This document shows, one piece after another, positions 43,409 through 51,546 of a DNA stretch of 64,000 nt. The notes under the pieces are model-generated. The model was not told the origin of the DNA, searched no databases, and saw nothing but the letters and a program-made list of their open reading frames with translations. Source of the stretch: Clostridium muellerianum (GTDB lineage: Bacteria > Bacillota > Clostridia > Clostridiales > Clostridiaceae); assembly GCF_012926525.1 (NCBI RefSeq), contig NZ_JABBNI010000008.1:62001-126000 (forward strand), in the 5' to 3' direction. How positions within the stretch are numbered: position 1 is the first letter of the stretch; the number at the start of each line of letters is the position of its first letter. Position numbers and translations under genes: made by a program.

Positions 43409-43783
43409 TTAATGTTTAGGCAGTGTCATTATATATTTTTTTATCTTATCAAAACTTTCATCACTTATTACATGTTCAATTCTACAAGCATCTTCTAGTG
43501 ATGTTTTTTTATTTACACCAAGAAACATCAAAAAACTTGAAAGAGTTTCATGTCTTTCGTACATTTTTTCTGCAATGGCAAGACCAGCCTTTGTAAGAGA
43601 AATGTACCCATCCTTATCCATTTCAATATATCCATTTTCTCTTAATTTTTTCATGGCAATACTAACGCTTGCTTTGGTATAATTGAGTTCATTTACTATA
43701 TCAATAGAGCGTACAGCATTAAGTGTTTTTTGTAATATTAAAATTGTTTCAAGATAGTTTTCTGCAGATTCTTGAATTTTCAT
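43409..43783 (-). CDS. DtxR/MntR-family metal-dependent repressor
   Basis: A 124-residue regulator: winged helix SAENYLETILILQKTLNAVR, then VNELNYTKASVSIAMKKLRE with recognition helix, then the dimerisation/metal domain with MYERHETLSSFLMFLGV and EDACRIEHVISDESFDKI (conserved His/Glu/Cys ligands). The SH3 domain of DtxR is absent, as in MntR. The ligand is Mn2+ or Fe2+. Divergent from the Fur-type promoter at 43941. Confidence 0.9.
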   Translation of the reverse strand: MKIQESAENYLETILILQKTLNAVRSIDIVNELNYTKASVSIAMKKLRENGYIEMDKDGYISLTKAGLAIAEKMYERHETLSSFLMFLGVNKKTSLEDACRIEHVISDESFDKIKKYIMTLPKH

Positions 43784-43940
43784 AGCAATTTCACCATCTT
43801 TCTATTACCAATTTGTGACTAAATTAATTTTATAGTAACATAAATAGTCTAGGGATTCAATTATAGAGTTAATATACATTTTATATTCTGTAAAGTAAGT
43901 CGTATAAGGTTTCTTTATTTAGCTTAAAATATTATATTCG

Positions 43941-43970
43941 TTGACAAAGAAAATGATTTTCAGTATCATT
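43941..43970 (+). promoter_or_regulatory. Fur-type promoter in front of a broken AraC gene
   Basis: TTGACA (43941-43946), 17 bases, TATCAT (43964-43969), overlapping AAATGATTTTCAGTATCATT (43951-43970), an imperfect Fur box. The layout is the same as at 25265-25300. It now drives only the pseudogene remnant and perhaps the MATE gene. Confidence 0.65.
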
Positions 43971-44023
43971 TAACCTAGCATATATATTTTAGCATTATTT
44001 TATTATGAGGCGAGTTTATATTA

Positions 44024-44542
44024 ATGCAAGGGAGTGATATTATATTGAGAAAACTTGAGGAAGATAAAGAGTTTTTTAATTGGATAGTAGAAAAAACAGA
44101 AATACAAAAAGATTGTAGAGTATTATAGACAGTCATAGAACATATTTTTAAAGAATTATTTGTTCTTCCTAAGCATTACAAAATTCATCTAATGAAAGTA
44201 AAAGTTATAGAGCTTTTGCTTTATTTGATATCTGATTTAGATTATGAAAAAAATGAAGCTGTGTATTTTTCTAAAAGTTCTATAGAAAAAATTAAAGAAG
44301 CAAGAAGAATTATCATAGGAAATATAGATAAGCACATTACAATTAAGGAAATTTCACAAAGAGTTAATATGAATTCAACAGATTTAGAAAGAGGATTTAA
44401 AAATGTTTATGGAGATACTATTTTTTCTTATAGTAGAAGTTATAGGATGAAGAAAGCTAAAGAATTACTCTCGGATGCAAAGTTATCAAAAGCATTTAAA
44501 GATACTTTCAGTATTACACCAGTTGAATACAGAAAAAGATAA
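44024..44542 (+). pseudogene. Degraded AraC-family regulator
   Basis: The frame contains an in-frame TAG (at 44126) after 34 codons and lost about half of the N-terminal domain. The rest (HIFKELFVLPKHYKIHLMKV onward) matches the intact AraC encoded at 48665 in order: linker, first HTH (ITIKEISQRVNMNSTDLERG), then RMKKAKELL. The second HTH is missing: SDAKLS runs directly into KAFKDTFSITPVEYRK, a deletion of about 17 codons between the two Ser-Lys-like points. It probably cannot bind DNA normally. It may once have regulated an iron-linked ABC module. Confidence 0.85.
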
Positions 44543-44554
44543 TAATTTTTAATT

Positions 44555-44590
44555 GGGCCTTTTGCTTTAAGCTAGGCCCGATTTTTTTTC
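44555..44590 (+). terminator. Terminator after the AraC remnant
   Basis: GGGCCT/AGGCCC arms with a 13-base loop, then GATTTTTTTT. Confidence 0.85.
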
Positions 44591-44780
44591 TTAAAAGTAT
44601 TATATTTAGTATGAAAGGCGGCATTAGCTATGGCAGATAATAAGAAACAAATGAAAATAAAAGGATACATACTTTGAATTTTTTGTCCAAATAGTATAAA
44701 GGTGACCATATGGAGCAGAAATAAAGAGCAGGATAATTTATAGTGTGTATGTATAAAATTTAATACGTGGAGGTAAGAAA

Positions 44781-46151
44781 ATGAAAGATACTAGATCAGA
44801 ATTATTAGAAAAAAGTCCGCTTCAGCTTATGATAAAGCTTTGTGTGCCAGCGGTTATAGGAATGCTGGTGATTGGACTTTATTCCTTTGTGGATGCTATT
44901 TACGCTGGACAGATGCTTGGACCTAATGCCATGGGAGCTGTTTCTGTAGCTTATCCCTTTACACTAATAAACAGTGGAATTTCTACTTTAATTGGTATGG
45001 GTTCTGCTTCTGTATTATCAAGAGCTATAGGAAAGAAGGATAAGAATACAATAGATAAAATTATGGGTAACTTATTAATACTTATAATAATTCTTTCAGC
45101 TATTGTTACAGTTTGTGGAATTATATTTACTAGAGAACTACTGATAATAAGTGGTGCAAAAGGGGAAATATTAAATTTAGCAATACGTTATATGAGGATT
45201 ATATTTATGGGATCAGTTTTCGTGAATTTTGCTCAAAGTGCAAATATGATTATGAGAGCTGAAGGTTCTATGAAAAAAGCTATGAGCTTTATGGCAGCTG
45301 GTGCTATTATAAATATTATTCTGGCACCAATTATGATTATTGCCTTTGGTTATAAAGTTGAAGGAGCTGCTTTTGCAACTGTATTATCACAAATTATACA
45401 AGCTGTTATTACGATGATATATTTTATAAGAAACAGTAAAAACATACGTTTTCATAGTGTTAAAATTGAGTTTAGTTTGCTTCCAGAAATATTTTCAATA
45501 GGTTTTTCAGCAATGTTAATGCAGGTAATGATGTTTATACAACAGACTGTTATTTATAAGGTGGCTTCAAGCTATGGTGGGGATTCGCAAATTATTTTAA
45601 TTGGAGCTGCACTTAGAATGCAAGCATTATCATTTATTCCACTATGGGGAATGAGCCAAGGCTTGCAGCCAGTTATAGGTACAAATTATGGAGCAAAATT
45701 ATATGATAGAGTAAAAAAATCTGCCAATACTTTTATAGTAGGTGCAACAATCTTATCATTATGCTTTTGGATTCCATTTCAAGTTTTTCCATCACAGTTA
45801 TTGTCACTATTCATTAAAGATGCTTCCATTGTATCAGAAGGAATAGATTATTTTAGATTGATGTATAGTATTTTCCCAGTACTAGGTTTTTGGATTATGT
45901 CAGTAACCTTGTTCCAATCTTTAGGTAAAGGCAAAAATGCTAGTATATTAGTTATAGCTAGGCAAATTGCTTTAATTGTTCCACTTATTATTTTACTGCC
46001 AAGATTCATGGGAACTAAAGGGGTATGGGCAGCAGTTCCAGTAACTGATGGGATTGTATTTGTTATAACGTTAATAATGATACTTAAACAATATAAGAAA
46101 ATTGGTAAAATAAGTGTAGATAATGAAAAGATAGTAAAAAATGTGGTTTAA
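44781..46151 (+). CDS. MATE family efflux transporter
   Basis: Membrane antiporter of 456 residues with twelve predicted helices in two MatE halves (PLQLMIKLCVPAVIGMLVIG at the N-terminus; the second half begins near SLLPEIFSIGFSAMLMQVMM). Typical signature: ALRMQALSFIPLWGMSQGLQ and the central loop PVIGTNYGAK. It exports drugs or other organic cations, or metabolites, using Na+ or H+. RBS GGAGG. It lies 190 bases after the terminator that follows the AraC remnant, without a clear promoter of its own. Confidence 0.93.
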   Translation: MKDTRSELLEKSPLQLMIKLCVPAVIGMLVIGLYSFVDAIYAGQMLGPNAMGAVSVAYPFTLINSGISTLIGMGSASVLSRAIGKKDKNTIDKIMGNLLILIIILSAIVTVCGIIFTRELLIISGAKGEILNLAIRYMRIIFMGSVFVNFAQSANMIMRAEGSMKKAMSFMAAGAIINIILAPIMIIAFGYKVEGAAFATVLSQIIQAVITMIYFIRNSKNIRFHSVKIEFSLLPEIFSIGFSAMLMQVMMFIQQTVIYKVASSYGGDSQIILIGAALRMQALSFIPLWGMSQGLQPVIGTNYGAKLYDRVKKSANTFIVGATILSLCFWIPFQVFPSQLLSLFIKDASIVSEGIDYFRLMYSIFPVLGFWIMSVTLFQSLGKGKNASILVIARQIALIVPLIILLPRFMGTKGVWAAVPVTDGIVFVITLIMILKQYKKIGKISVDNEKIVKNVV

Positions 46152-46743
46152 TAAGATATAATGAAGAAAAAAGAATAAGATTATAGATTAGAATAGTATA
46201 AAGTTATGTTATTTGAGTTAACCTTGTTCAAATGGAACAATTACGACTTATTGGAATAGAAAATATATAAAACTGACATTAAAATATATTTATGAGTGCA
46301 GTAGTCACTTAAAAAAATTATGAGGTTGTGGAACTAAAAAATTAGCGCCACAACTTTTTGTCTAAAAAAATAAATATCCCCATCAGAAGAGTGAAAGATT
46401 TATAGTAAAATTATATTTAAATTGTAGAAATTATAAACTAAAACTTCAACTAAATATTGAGTATATGATTCCAAATAATGATTTAGTCGGTGTTAGTATA
46501 ATATTGTAGATACATAAAGCCGAACACATTAAAATTAATAAAAGAAGAATGTGTTAATGATAGTAATAGGTAAAAATCAACAATAACTAGATTTGTAAAT
46601 AAAGAATTGTTCTATTAGGCATTGAAGTTACATGAGAAATGAAGTTGACATTACTCTTTAAAAATGATATTCTCATATCAGTGACTATTATTATAATAAT
46701 AGTCATATAAAAATATTTTTTAGTCAAATACAGGAGGGATAAT
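46152..46743. other. AT-rich gap at the start of the accessory region
   Basis: About 590 bases. It contains a terminator at 46325-46359 (GTTGTGG/CCACAAC, then TTTTT) and a perfect 24-bp palindrome at 46682-46705 directly before the TetR gene (listed separately). Nothing else recognisable was seen; it marks the change from the very AT-rich core to a higher-GC group of genes. Confidence 0.6.
46682..46705. promoter_or_regulatory. Perfect 24-bp palindrome, likely TetR operator
   Basis: TGACTATTATTA followed by its exact reverse complement TAATAATAGTCA, 38 bases before the TetR start codon. Size and position fit an autoregulatory TetR operator. Confidence 0.65.
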
Positions 46744-47340
46744 ATGTCGCCTAGAAAATTCGACTGGCATGAGAGGGAGAAATCTAAAGCTCAGATGCTG
46801 GAGGCAGGATACAAATTAATACGTCAGTATGGAATGACACATACTTCAGTGGAAAAGGTAGCGGAGGCAGCGGGATTGGGGAAAGGCACATTTTATAATT
46901 TTTTTCCCAGCAAGGAATATTTTGTTTACGAAGTTATTCAGCATATGCGCAAACAGCTTATGGAAGAATTTGAACAGCTTTTAGATGGTCGGGATAAGTT
47001 GCCTCAGACACAGGCAAGAGAATTTTTAAAACAGATTATTTTCAGTGACCGCAGCATTTACAAATATCTGACCTCGGAAGATGAAGAAAAACTCAGAAAA
47101 GCTTTGCCACCGGAGTGTTTTTTGGATACAGAGCGGGAAGCAGCAGTTATGGAACGGCTTTTTGAACATATGGAAGGTGTACGTTCAGACATGAACAGGC
47201 ATCTGGTAGCAAACCTTATAAAAATTATGGCTTTGGCGCAGATGAATCAATCGGAGCTGCATACCGATGCACTGAAAGAAACTTTGGAAAGTATGTACAG
47301 CCTACTATTTTCTTGCATCTTTGTAGAAAATAAGGATTAA
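46744..47340 (+). CDS. TetR/AcrR family regulator
   Basis: A 198-residue regulator with a clean N-terminal HTH (GMTHTSVEKVAEAAGLGKGT, FYNFFPSKEYFVYEV). RBS AGGAGGG. Codon use (many CGG, CTG, GCG) is clearly different from the host core genes, as in the two following genes, suggesting acquisition from a bacterium with higher GC. It probably represses the hydrolase and membrane protein genes downstream through the palindrome at 46682. Confidence 0.92.
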   Translation: MSPRKFDWHEREKSKAQMLEAGYKLIRQYGMTHTSVEKVAEAAGLGKGTFYNFFPSKEYFVYEVIQHMRKQLMEEFEQLLDGRDKLPQTQAREFLKQIIFSDRSIYKYLTSEDEEKLRKALPPECFLDTEREAAVMERLFEHMEGVRSDMNRHLVANLIKIMALAQMNQSELHTDALKETLESMYSLLFSCIFVENKD

Positions 47341-47397
47341 TTGATGGATTTTTAGCATCTTGGAGTTAAACACATTGAACTGAAAAGGAGGAATACT

Positions 47398-48117
47398 ATG
47401 AGAATAAATACCTATGGAACAGAAACACAGCATTGTGTGCTCCTGTTGCACACCATGTTTACAACAGGAGCTCTATTTGAAAAAATCATTTCTGAATTGC
47501 AAGATTATTTTCTTGTGGTTCCCACATTGGACGGATATGATCCAACCAACACAACTGAATACCTTGGTTCAGATTCGGAACTAGAGCAAATTGAAACATT
47601 TCTTAGTGAAAGAAATATTGTGGAACTGACGGCGGCTGGCAGTTCTTTGGGAGCCATGTTGGTATGGAAATTGTGGCAGCGAGGAAATATTCGTATTCGA
47701 CGCTTGATTTTGGATAGTCCGCCTTTTGACGTGCCCAGTGCAGCAGCTTCAGTTTGCGCTAATGGCTTTTGGCAACTGGTTTTAGGTGTTCAGGCTGATC
47801 CCGACGCTCAATGTATCTTTGACGAGCAGTATGGAGAATTTGGTCCTATGATGCGTAAATCCTGCCTGACTTTGACGGAAAATACCATACGCCAAAGCTG
47901 TGAGACCTGCTTCGGGCCTCAGCTACCAAATTATGTCCAAGCGGGTGACACCAAAATTCTGCTGATTTATGGAGAGCAGGATCCTAATTATAAGGCAAAT
48001 TGCCGAAAGTTAGACCATAGAAAGGATATTTCCGTGGTTGTAAAACCTGGTTATAGGCACTGTGGCTTCTTAATGAAGGAACCACTAGAATTTGCCAAAT
48101 TATTTAAGGAGGAATAA
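47398..48117 (+). CDS. Alpha/beta hydrolase
   Basis: Hydrolase of 239 residues. Nucleophile elbow AAGSSLGAM (G-S-S-L-G, residues ~81-85), acidic residue region IYGEQDPNY, catalytic His near the C-terminus (GYRHCGFLMKEP). N-terminal LLLHTMFTTGALFEKII carries the oxyanion strand. No signal peptide. The ester or thioester substrate is unknown. RBS AAGGAGG, and only 3 bases separate it from the next gene; the three genes from 46744 form one unit. Confidence 0.88.
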   Translation: MRINTYGTETQHCVLLLHTMFTTGALFEKIISELQDYFLVVPTLDGYDPTNTTEYLGSDSELEQIETFLSERNIVELTAAGSSLGAMLVWKLWQRGNIRIRRLILDSPPFDVPSAAASVCANGFWQLVLGVQADPDAQCIFDEQYGEFGPMMRKSCLTLTENTIRQSCETCFGPQLPNYVQAGDTKILLIYGEQDPNYKANCRKLDHRKDISVVVKPGYRHCGFLMKEPLEFAKLFKEE

Positions 48118-48120
48118 TTT

Positions 48121-48633
48121 ATGACTCTAATTTCACAAGCACTTTTAGAAGGACTTATTTGGTCCATTCTTTGGATAGCTTTATTAATTCCTATGTTTTT
48201 CCATTTTCCATGGCTTCTGGTTCATGATTATCCGGAGGATGCACGTAAAGCTGCAAGACTTTCAGAGGTGACTCCAGCACAACATAGAAATGGGAAGTTG
48301 TTTACTATCGTCAGCTATGTGATCTTGTTTGGCACGCTGATGTCTGCTGGACTGTTGCATTATGGAGGACATCAAGCATCCTTTGGTGCAGTATTTTTGC
48401 ACCTTTGGATTATTTGCATGATGTGGAATGTGGTAGATCTACTGATTCTTGATTGGCTGATTTTTTGCACTATTACTCCAAAATGCTTCATCCTGCCTGG
48501 GACAGAGGGATGCAAAGGATACAAAGATTATAAATTCCATTTTATTGGTTTTATAAGGGGTTGCGGTTATATGACATTATGTGCACTGGTTTTTGCAGTT
48601 ATTGATTTTGTGATACTGAAAAATTTAATCTAG
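48121..48633 (+). CDS. Four-helix membrane protein of unknown function
   Basis: A 170-residue protein with four predicted membrane helices (SILWIALLIPMFFHFPWLLV, VSYVILFGTLMSAGLLHYGG, LIICMMWN region, GYMTLCALVFAVIDFVILKN). Charged loop HDYPEDARKAARLSEVTPAQ lies between helices 1 and 2. No family was recognised with confidence. AAGGAGG spans the stop of the hydrolase gene, so translation is coupled. It may form a complex with the hydrolase, possibly acting on a lipid. Confidence 0.7.
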   Translation: MTLISQALLEGLIWSILWIALLIPMFFHFPWLLVHDYPEDARKAARLSEVTPAQHRNGKLFTIVSYVILFGTLMSAGLLHYGGHQASFGAVFLHLWIICMMWNVVDLLILDWLIFCTITPKCFILPGTEGCKGYKDYKFHFIGFIRGCGYMTLCALVFAVIDFVILKNLI

Positions 48634-48664
48634 TAAATCTACATATGATGGGAGAGAAGGTTTC

Positions 48665-49633
48665 ATGAAGTTTCAAGAAGAAAAAGAAGAAGAACAGATG
48701 GTTCTTTTAACAGAAACTAAAGAATGCAGTATTTTTCAGATGAAAAATGATACTGGAGAAGGTATTATGACCATGTATCAAGTGTTCCCAGGAGTAAGCA
48801 TTTCTTATAATGATTATCACATGGAAAACTGTGAGTCTACTTACGAGACAAGCCGAAATTTGTTCTGTATTGATCATTGTAGAGAAGGGAGACTGGAGTA
48901 TGCATACACGAAGGGAGCCTTCTCTTATTTTGAGGCAGGAGATCTAAAAATAGATCGTAGAATTGCACATCAGGGACATTTTGAATTTCCGCTAGCTCAT
49001 TATCATGGACTCACAGTTACCTTTGATATGGATCAAGCAGAGAGTTCATTAAAGGAAGAAATTAAGGACTTTCCTGTTAAGTTATCTGTTTTACAAAAGA
49101 AATTCTGCAATGGAAGGCATCCTTTTGTTATTCATAATGCTCCTACAATTGAGCATATTTTTAGTGAACTTTATATGGTACCGAAGAAGATTCTCATACC
49201 ATATTTCAAAATAAAAATATTTGAAATGCTGCTCTACTTGGATGTGTTAGAGCTTCCTAAAAATCTTCAAGAAAAACCATATTTTTATAAAAATCAGGTG
49301 GAAAAAATTAAGGCAATGCGGAAGTTGATGACAGAAAATCTTCAAAGACATTATACACAGGAAGAACTGTCAAAGTGTTTTGCCATTCCGCTAACTCCCA
49401 TGAAGAACTGTTTTAAGAATGTCTACGGCAGCCCAATAAACACTTATATGAGAGTATATCGCATGAATCGGGCTGCTGTTTTACTGAAAAATCAAAGTCA
49501 CATGAGTATTACCGACATTGCTGGGAAGGTTGGTTACGATAGTCCGAGTAAGTTTTCAACTGCATTTAAAGCAGTGATAGGAAAATCGCCTTTAGAGTAT
49601 CGTAAAATATTTAGTCCAAATGGAATAAAGTAG
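48665..49633 (+). CDS. AraC-family regulator of the first ABC pair
   Basis: Regulator of 322 residues with an N-terminal sensory domain and a C-terminal double HTH (TQEELSKCFAIPLTPMKNCF and MSITDIAGKVGYDSPSKFST, then AFKAVIGKSPLEYRK). Related AraC proteins (YbtA-like) activate siderophore/ABC export-import genes in response to a ligand. RBS GGGAGAG. The end of the gene is followed by a terminator and the ABC pair at 49762. Pseudogene 44024 is a decayed relative. Confidence 0.92.
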   Translation: MKFQEEKEEEQMVLLTETKECSIFQMKNDTGEGIMTMYQVFPGVSISYNDYHMENCESTYETSRNLFCIDHCREGRLEYAYTKGAFSYFEAGDLKIDRRIAHQGHFEFPLAHYHGLTVTFDMDQAESSLKEEIKDFPVKLSVLQKKFCNGRHPFVIHNAPTIEHIFSELYMVPKKILIPYFKIKIFEMLLYLDVLELPKNLQEKPYFYKNQVEKIKAMRKLMTENLQRHYTQEELSKCFAIPLTPMKNCFKNVYGSPINTYMRVYRMNRAAVLLKNQSHMSITDIAGKVGYDSPSKFSTAFKAVIGKSPLEYRKIFSPNGIK

Positions 49634-49673
49634 TCGGTATGGAGAAGAAAAAAGCATAGAAAAGCCTTATGAT

Positions 49674-49706
49674 ATGGGTGGTCAGTGAATTCTGACGATC
49701 CATTTT
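49674..49706 (+). terminator. Hairpin terminator between AraC gene and ABC pair
   Basis: ATGGGTGGTCAG/CTGACGATCCAT arms (two mismatches) then TTTTT. It separates the regulator from the genes it presumably controls, like the arrangement at 54891. Confidence 0.65.
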
Positions 49707-49761
49707 TCACGTAAGAAAATATTGGAAAACTACAATGTATTAAGAAAGGAGATTTTTATAA

Positions 49762-51546
49762 ATGGAAAAGAAAAAAGAAAACTGGTTTTCCTCTCTGATG
49801 AATTATGCTAATGGAAGTAAGGGGAAAATTACGATGTCTATTCTGTTATCTGTAATAAGCATCCTGTCAGGTCTTGTACCATATTATTGTGTGTACAAAA
49901 TGATTGAATTATTTACAAGAAATGAAGTAAACAGTGCTTTATTAGTTTGGTGGAGTGGAATAATTCTCATAGCTTATGTGGTAAAAGTTGTTGCCTTTGG
50001 ACTTTCTACTGGAATATCACATCATGCTGCATATCATATTCTTGAGAACCTTAGACTACGTGTATCAGATGCATTTATGCATGCACCGCTTGGAGAGGTG
50101 ACAAGCCATTCTATTGGAGAAATTAAAAATATTATGGTGGATAAAATTGAGAATATCGAACCTCCCTTAGCTCACATGATTCCTGAGGGAGCTGGACATG
50201 TCATACTGCCAGTGGTCAGTCTTATGGGACTATTTATTGTAGACTGGAGAGCAGCACTTTCTTCACTTATTACCTTTCCACTGACACTAGTTTGCATGGT
50301 ACTTACCTATAAAATCAGCGGTAAAAATTTTAATAAGTATAATGAATCCAACAGCTATATGAATAGTACAATTGTTGAGTATATTGAAGGAATTCAGGTT
50401 ATTAAAGCCTTTGGACGGGAAGGAGCATCCTATGAAAAATTTGCTGGTGCAATTACGGATTATCGTGATTTTATCATAAAATGGCTTTCTTCTACCTGGA
50501 TTACCATGAAGCTTTCCTTTGCACTTTTTCCTGCAACGCTGCTTGGAACACTTCCAGTTAGTTTGTTGTTATATAGTAAAGGAAGTCTTACTCCAGCTGA
50601 GGTTGCACTTTGCTGCATGCTATCTATGTCCATGATTAGTTCCCTTGCACAACTGGAGGTGTTTAGTGAAGGCATAAGAGAGATGCAGTTTACTATAGAA
50701 AATTTGCAACAGTTTTTGAATATGCCATCACTTCCAGAATCAAAAGATTATGTGAAGCTTATAGGACATGATATCAATTTTAGGAATGTAACCTTTTCCT
50801 ATGATGGAAATGAAGACAATGAAGTGCTGCATGGAATCCATATGAAGTTGCCTCAGGGAAGTTTCACGGCACTGGTAGGACCTTCAGGTGGAGGAAAATC
50901 AACGATTGCCAAGCTTCTTGCACGTTTTTGGGATGTAAGTTATGGAGCAATTGAAATTGGTGGTGTGAATATGAAAGAAATTCCGCTTAAACAGCTTGCA
51001 GATACTGTTAGTTTTGTTACACAGGACAATTTTTTGTTCAGTTGTTCTTTACTTGAAAACATTCGCTTAGGTAATCCAAAAGCATCAGATGAGGAAGTAT
51101 ATAGAGCGGCAAAAGCGGCTCAGTGTGAGGAATTCATTCAAAAGTTGGAAAAGGGTTATGAGACACCAGCGGGAGAGGCTGGAAATAGATTGTCAGGGGG
51201 AGAAAAACAGCGTATTGCTATTGCCAGGATGATATTAAAAAATGCACCTATTGTCATTTTGGACGAGGCTACTGCCTTCACAGATCCGGAAAATGAAGAA
51301 AAGATTCAGCAGAGTATTGCAGCGCTGACTAAGGGAAAAACGCTTTTGGTGATTGCACACCGCCTTTCTACAATAAAGAATGCAGACAATATTGTAGTTT
51401 TGAAAAACGGAAATATTGTTGCTCAAGGAAAGCAAAATGAATTATTGAAAAGCTCACCATTATATGCTGATATGTGGAAGGCTCATATAGGTGCGAAATC
51501 ATGGGCCATTGGAGCTCATGGAAGGGAAGTGGGTGCAAGTGTTTAA
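49762..51546 (+). CDS. ABC half-transporter, pair 1 first subunit (YbtP-like)
   Basis: A 594-residue fused membrane-domain/ATPase protein. Six helices in the first ~310 residues, then ATPase with Walker A GPSGGGKST, Q-loop FVTQDNFLFS, signature LSGGE, Walker B IVILDEATAFTDPENE and H-loop AHRLST. Such tandem half-transporters form a heterodimer. Sequence style (the AFTDPENE D-loop, MWKAHIGAK end) is like the YbtP/IrtA group, exporter-fold proteins used for siderophore import; the direction and substrate remain unknown. RBS AAAGGAG. Overlaps the second subunit gene by 8 bases or more. Confidence 0.93.
   Translation: MEKKKENWFSSLMNYANGSKGKITMSILLSVISILSGLVPYYCVYKMIELFTRNEVNSALLVWWSGIILIAYVVKVVAFGLSTGISHHAAYHILENLRLRVSDAFMHAPLGEVTSHSIGEIKNIMVDKIENIEPPLAHMIPEGAGHVILPVVSLMGLFIVDWRAALSSLITFPLTLVCMVLTYKISGKNFNKYNESNSYMNSTIVEYIEGIQVIKAFGREGASYEKFAGAITDYRDFIIKWLSSTWITMKLSFALFPATLLGTLPVSLLLYSKGSLTPAEVALCCMLSMSMISSLAQLEVFSEGIREMQFTIENLQQFLNMPSLPESKDYVKLIGHDINFRNVTFSYDGNEDNEVLHGIHMKLPQGSFTALVGPSGGGKSTIAKLLARFWDVSYGAIEIGGVNMKEIPLKQLADTVSFVTQDNFLFSCSLLENIRLGNPKASDEEVYRAAKAAQCEEFIQKLEKGYETPAGEAGNRLSGGEKQRIAIARMILKNAPIVILDEATAFTDPENEEKIQQSIAALTKGKTLLVIAHRLSTIKNADNIVVLKNGNIVAQGKQNELLKSSPLYADMWKAHIGAKSWAIGAHGREVGASV

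Noticed and set aside
44634-44681. Short reading frame MADNKKQMKIKGYIL
   Set aside because: Only 15 codons without context; may be a remnant but cannot be supported.
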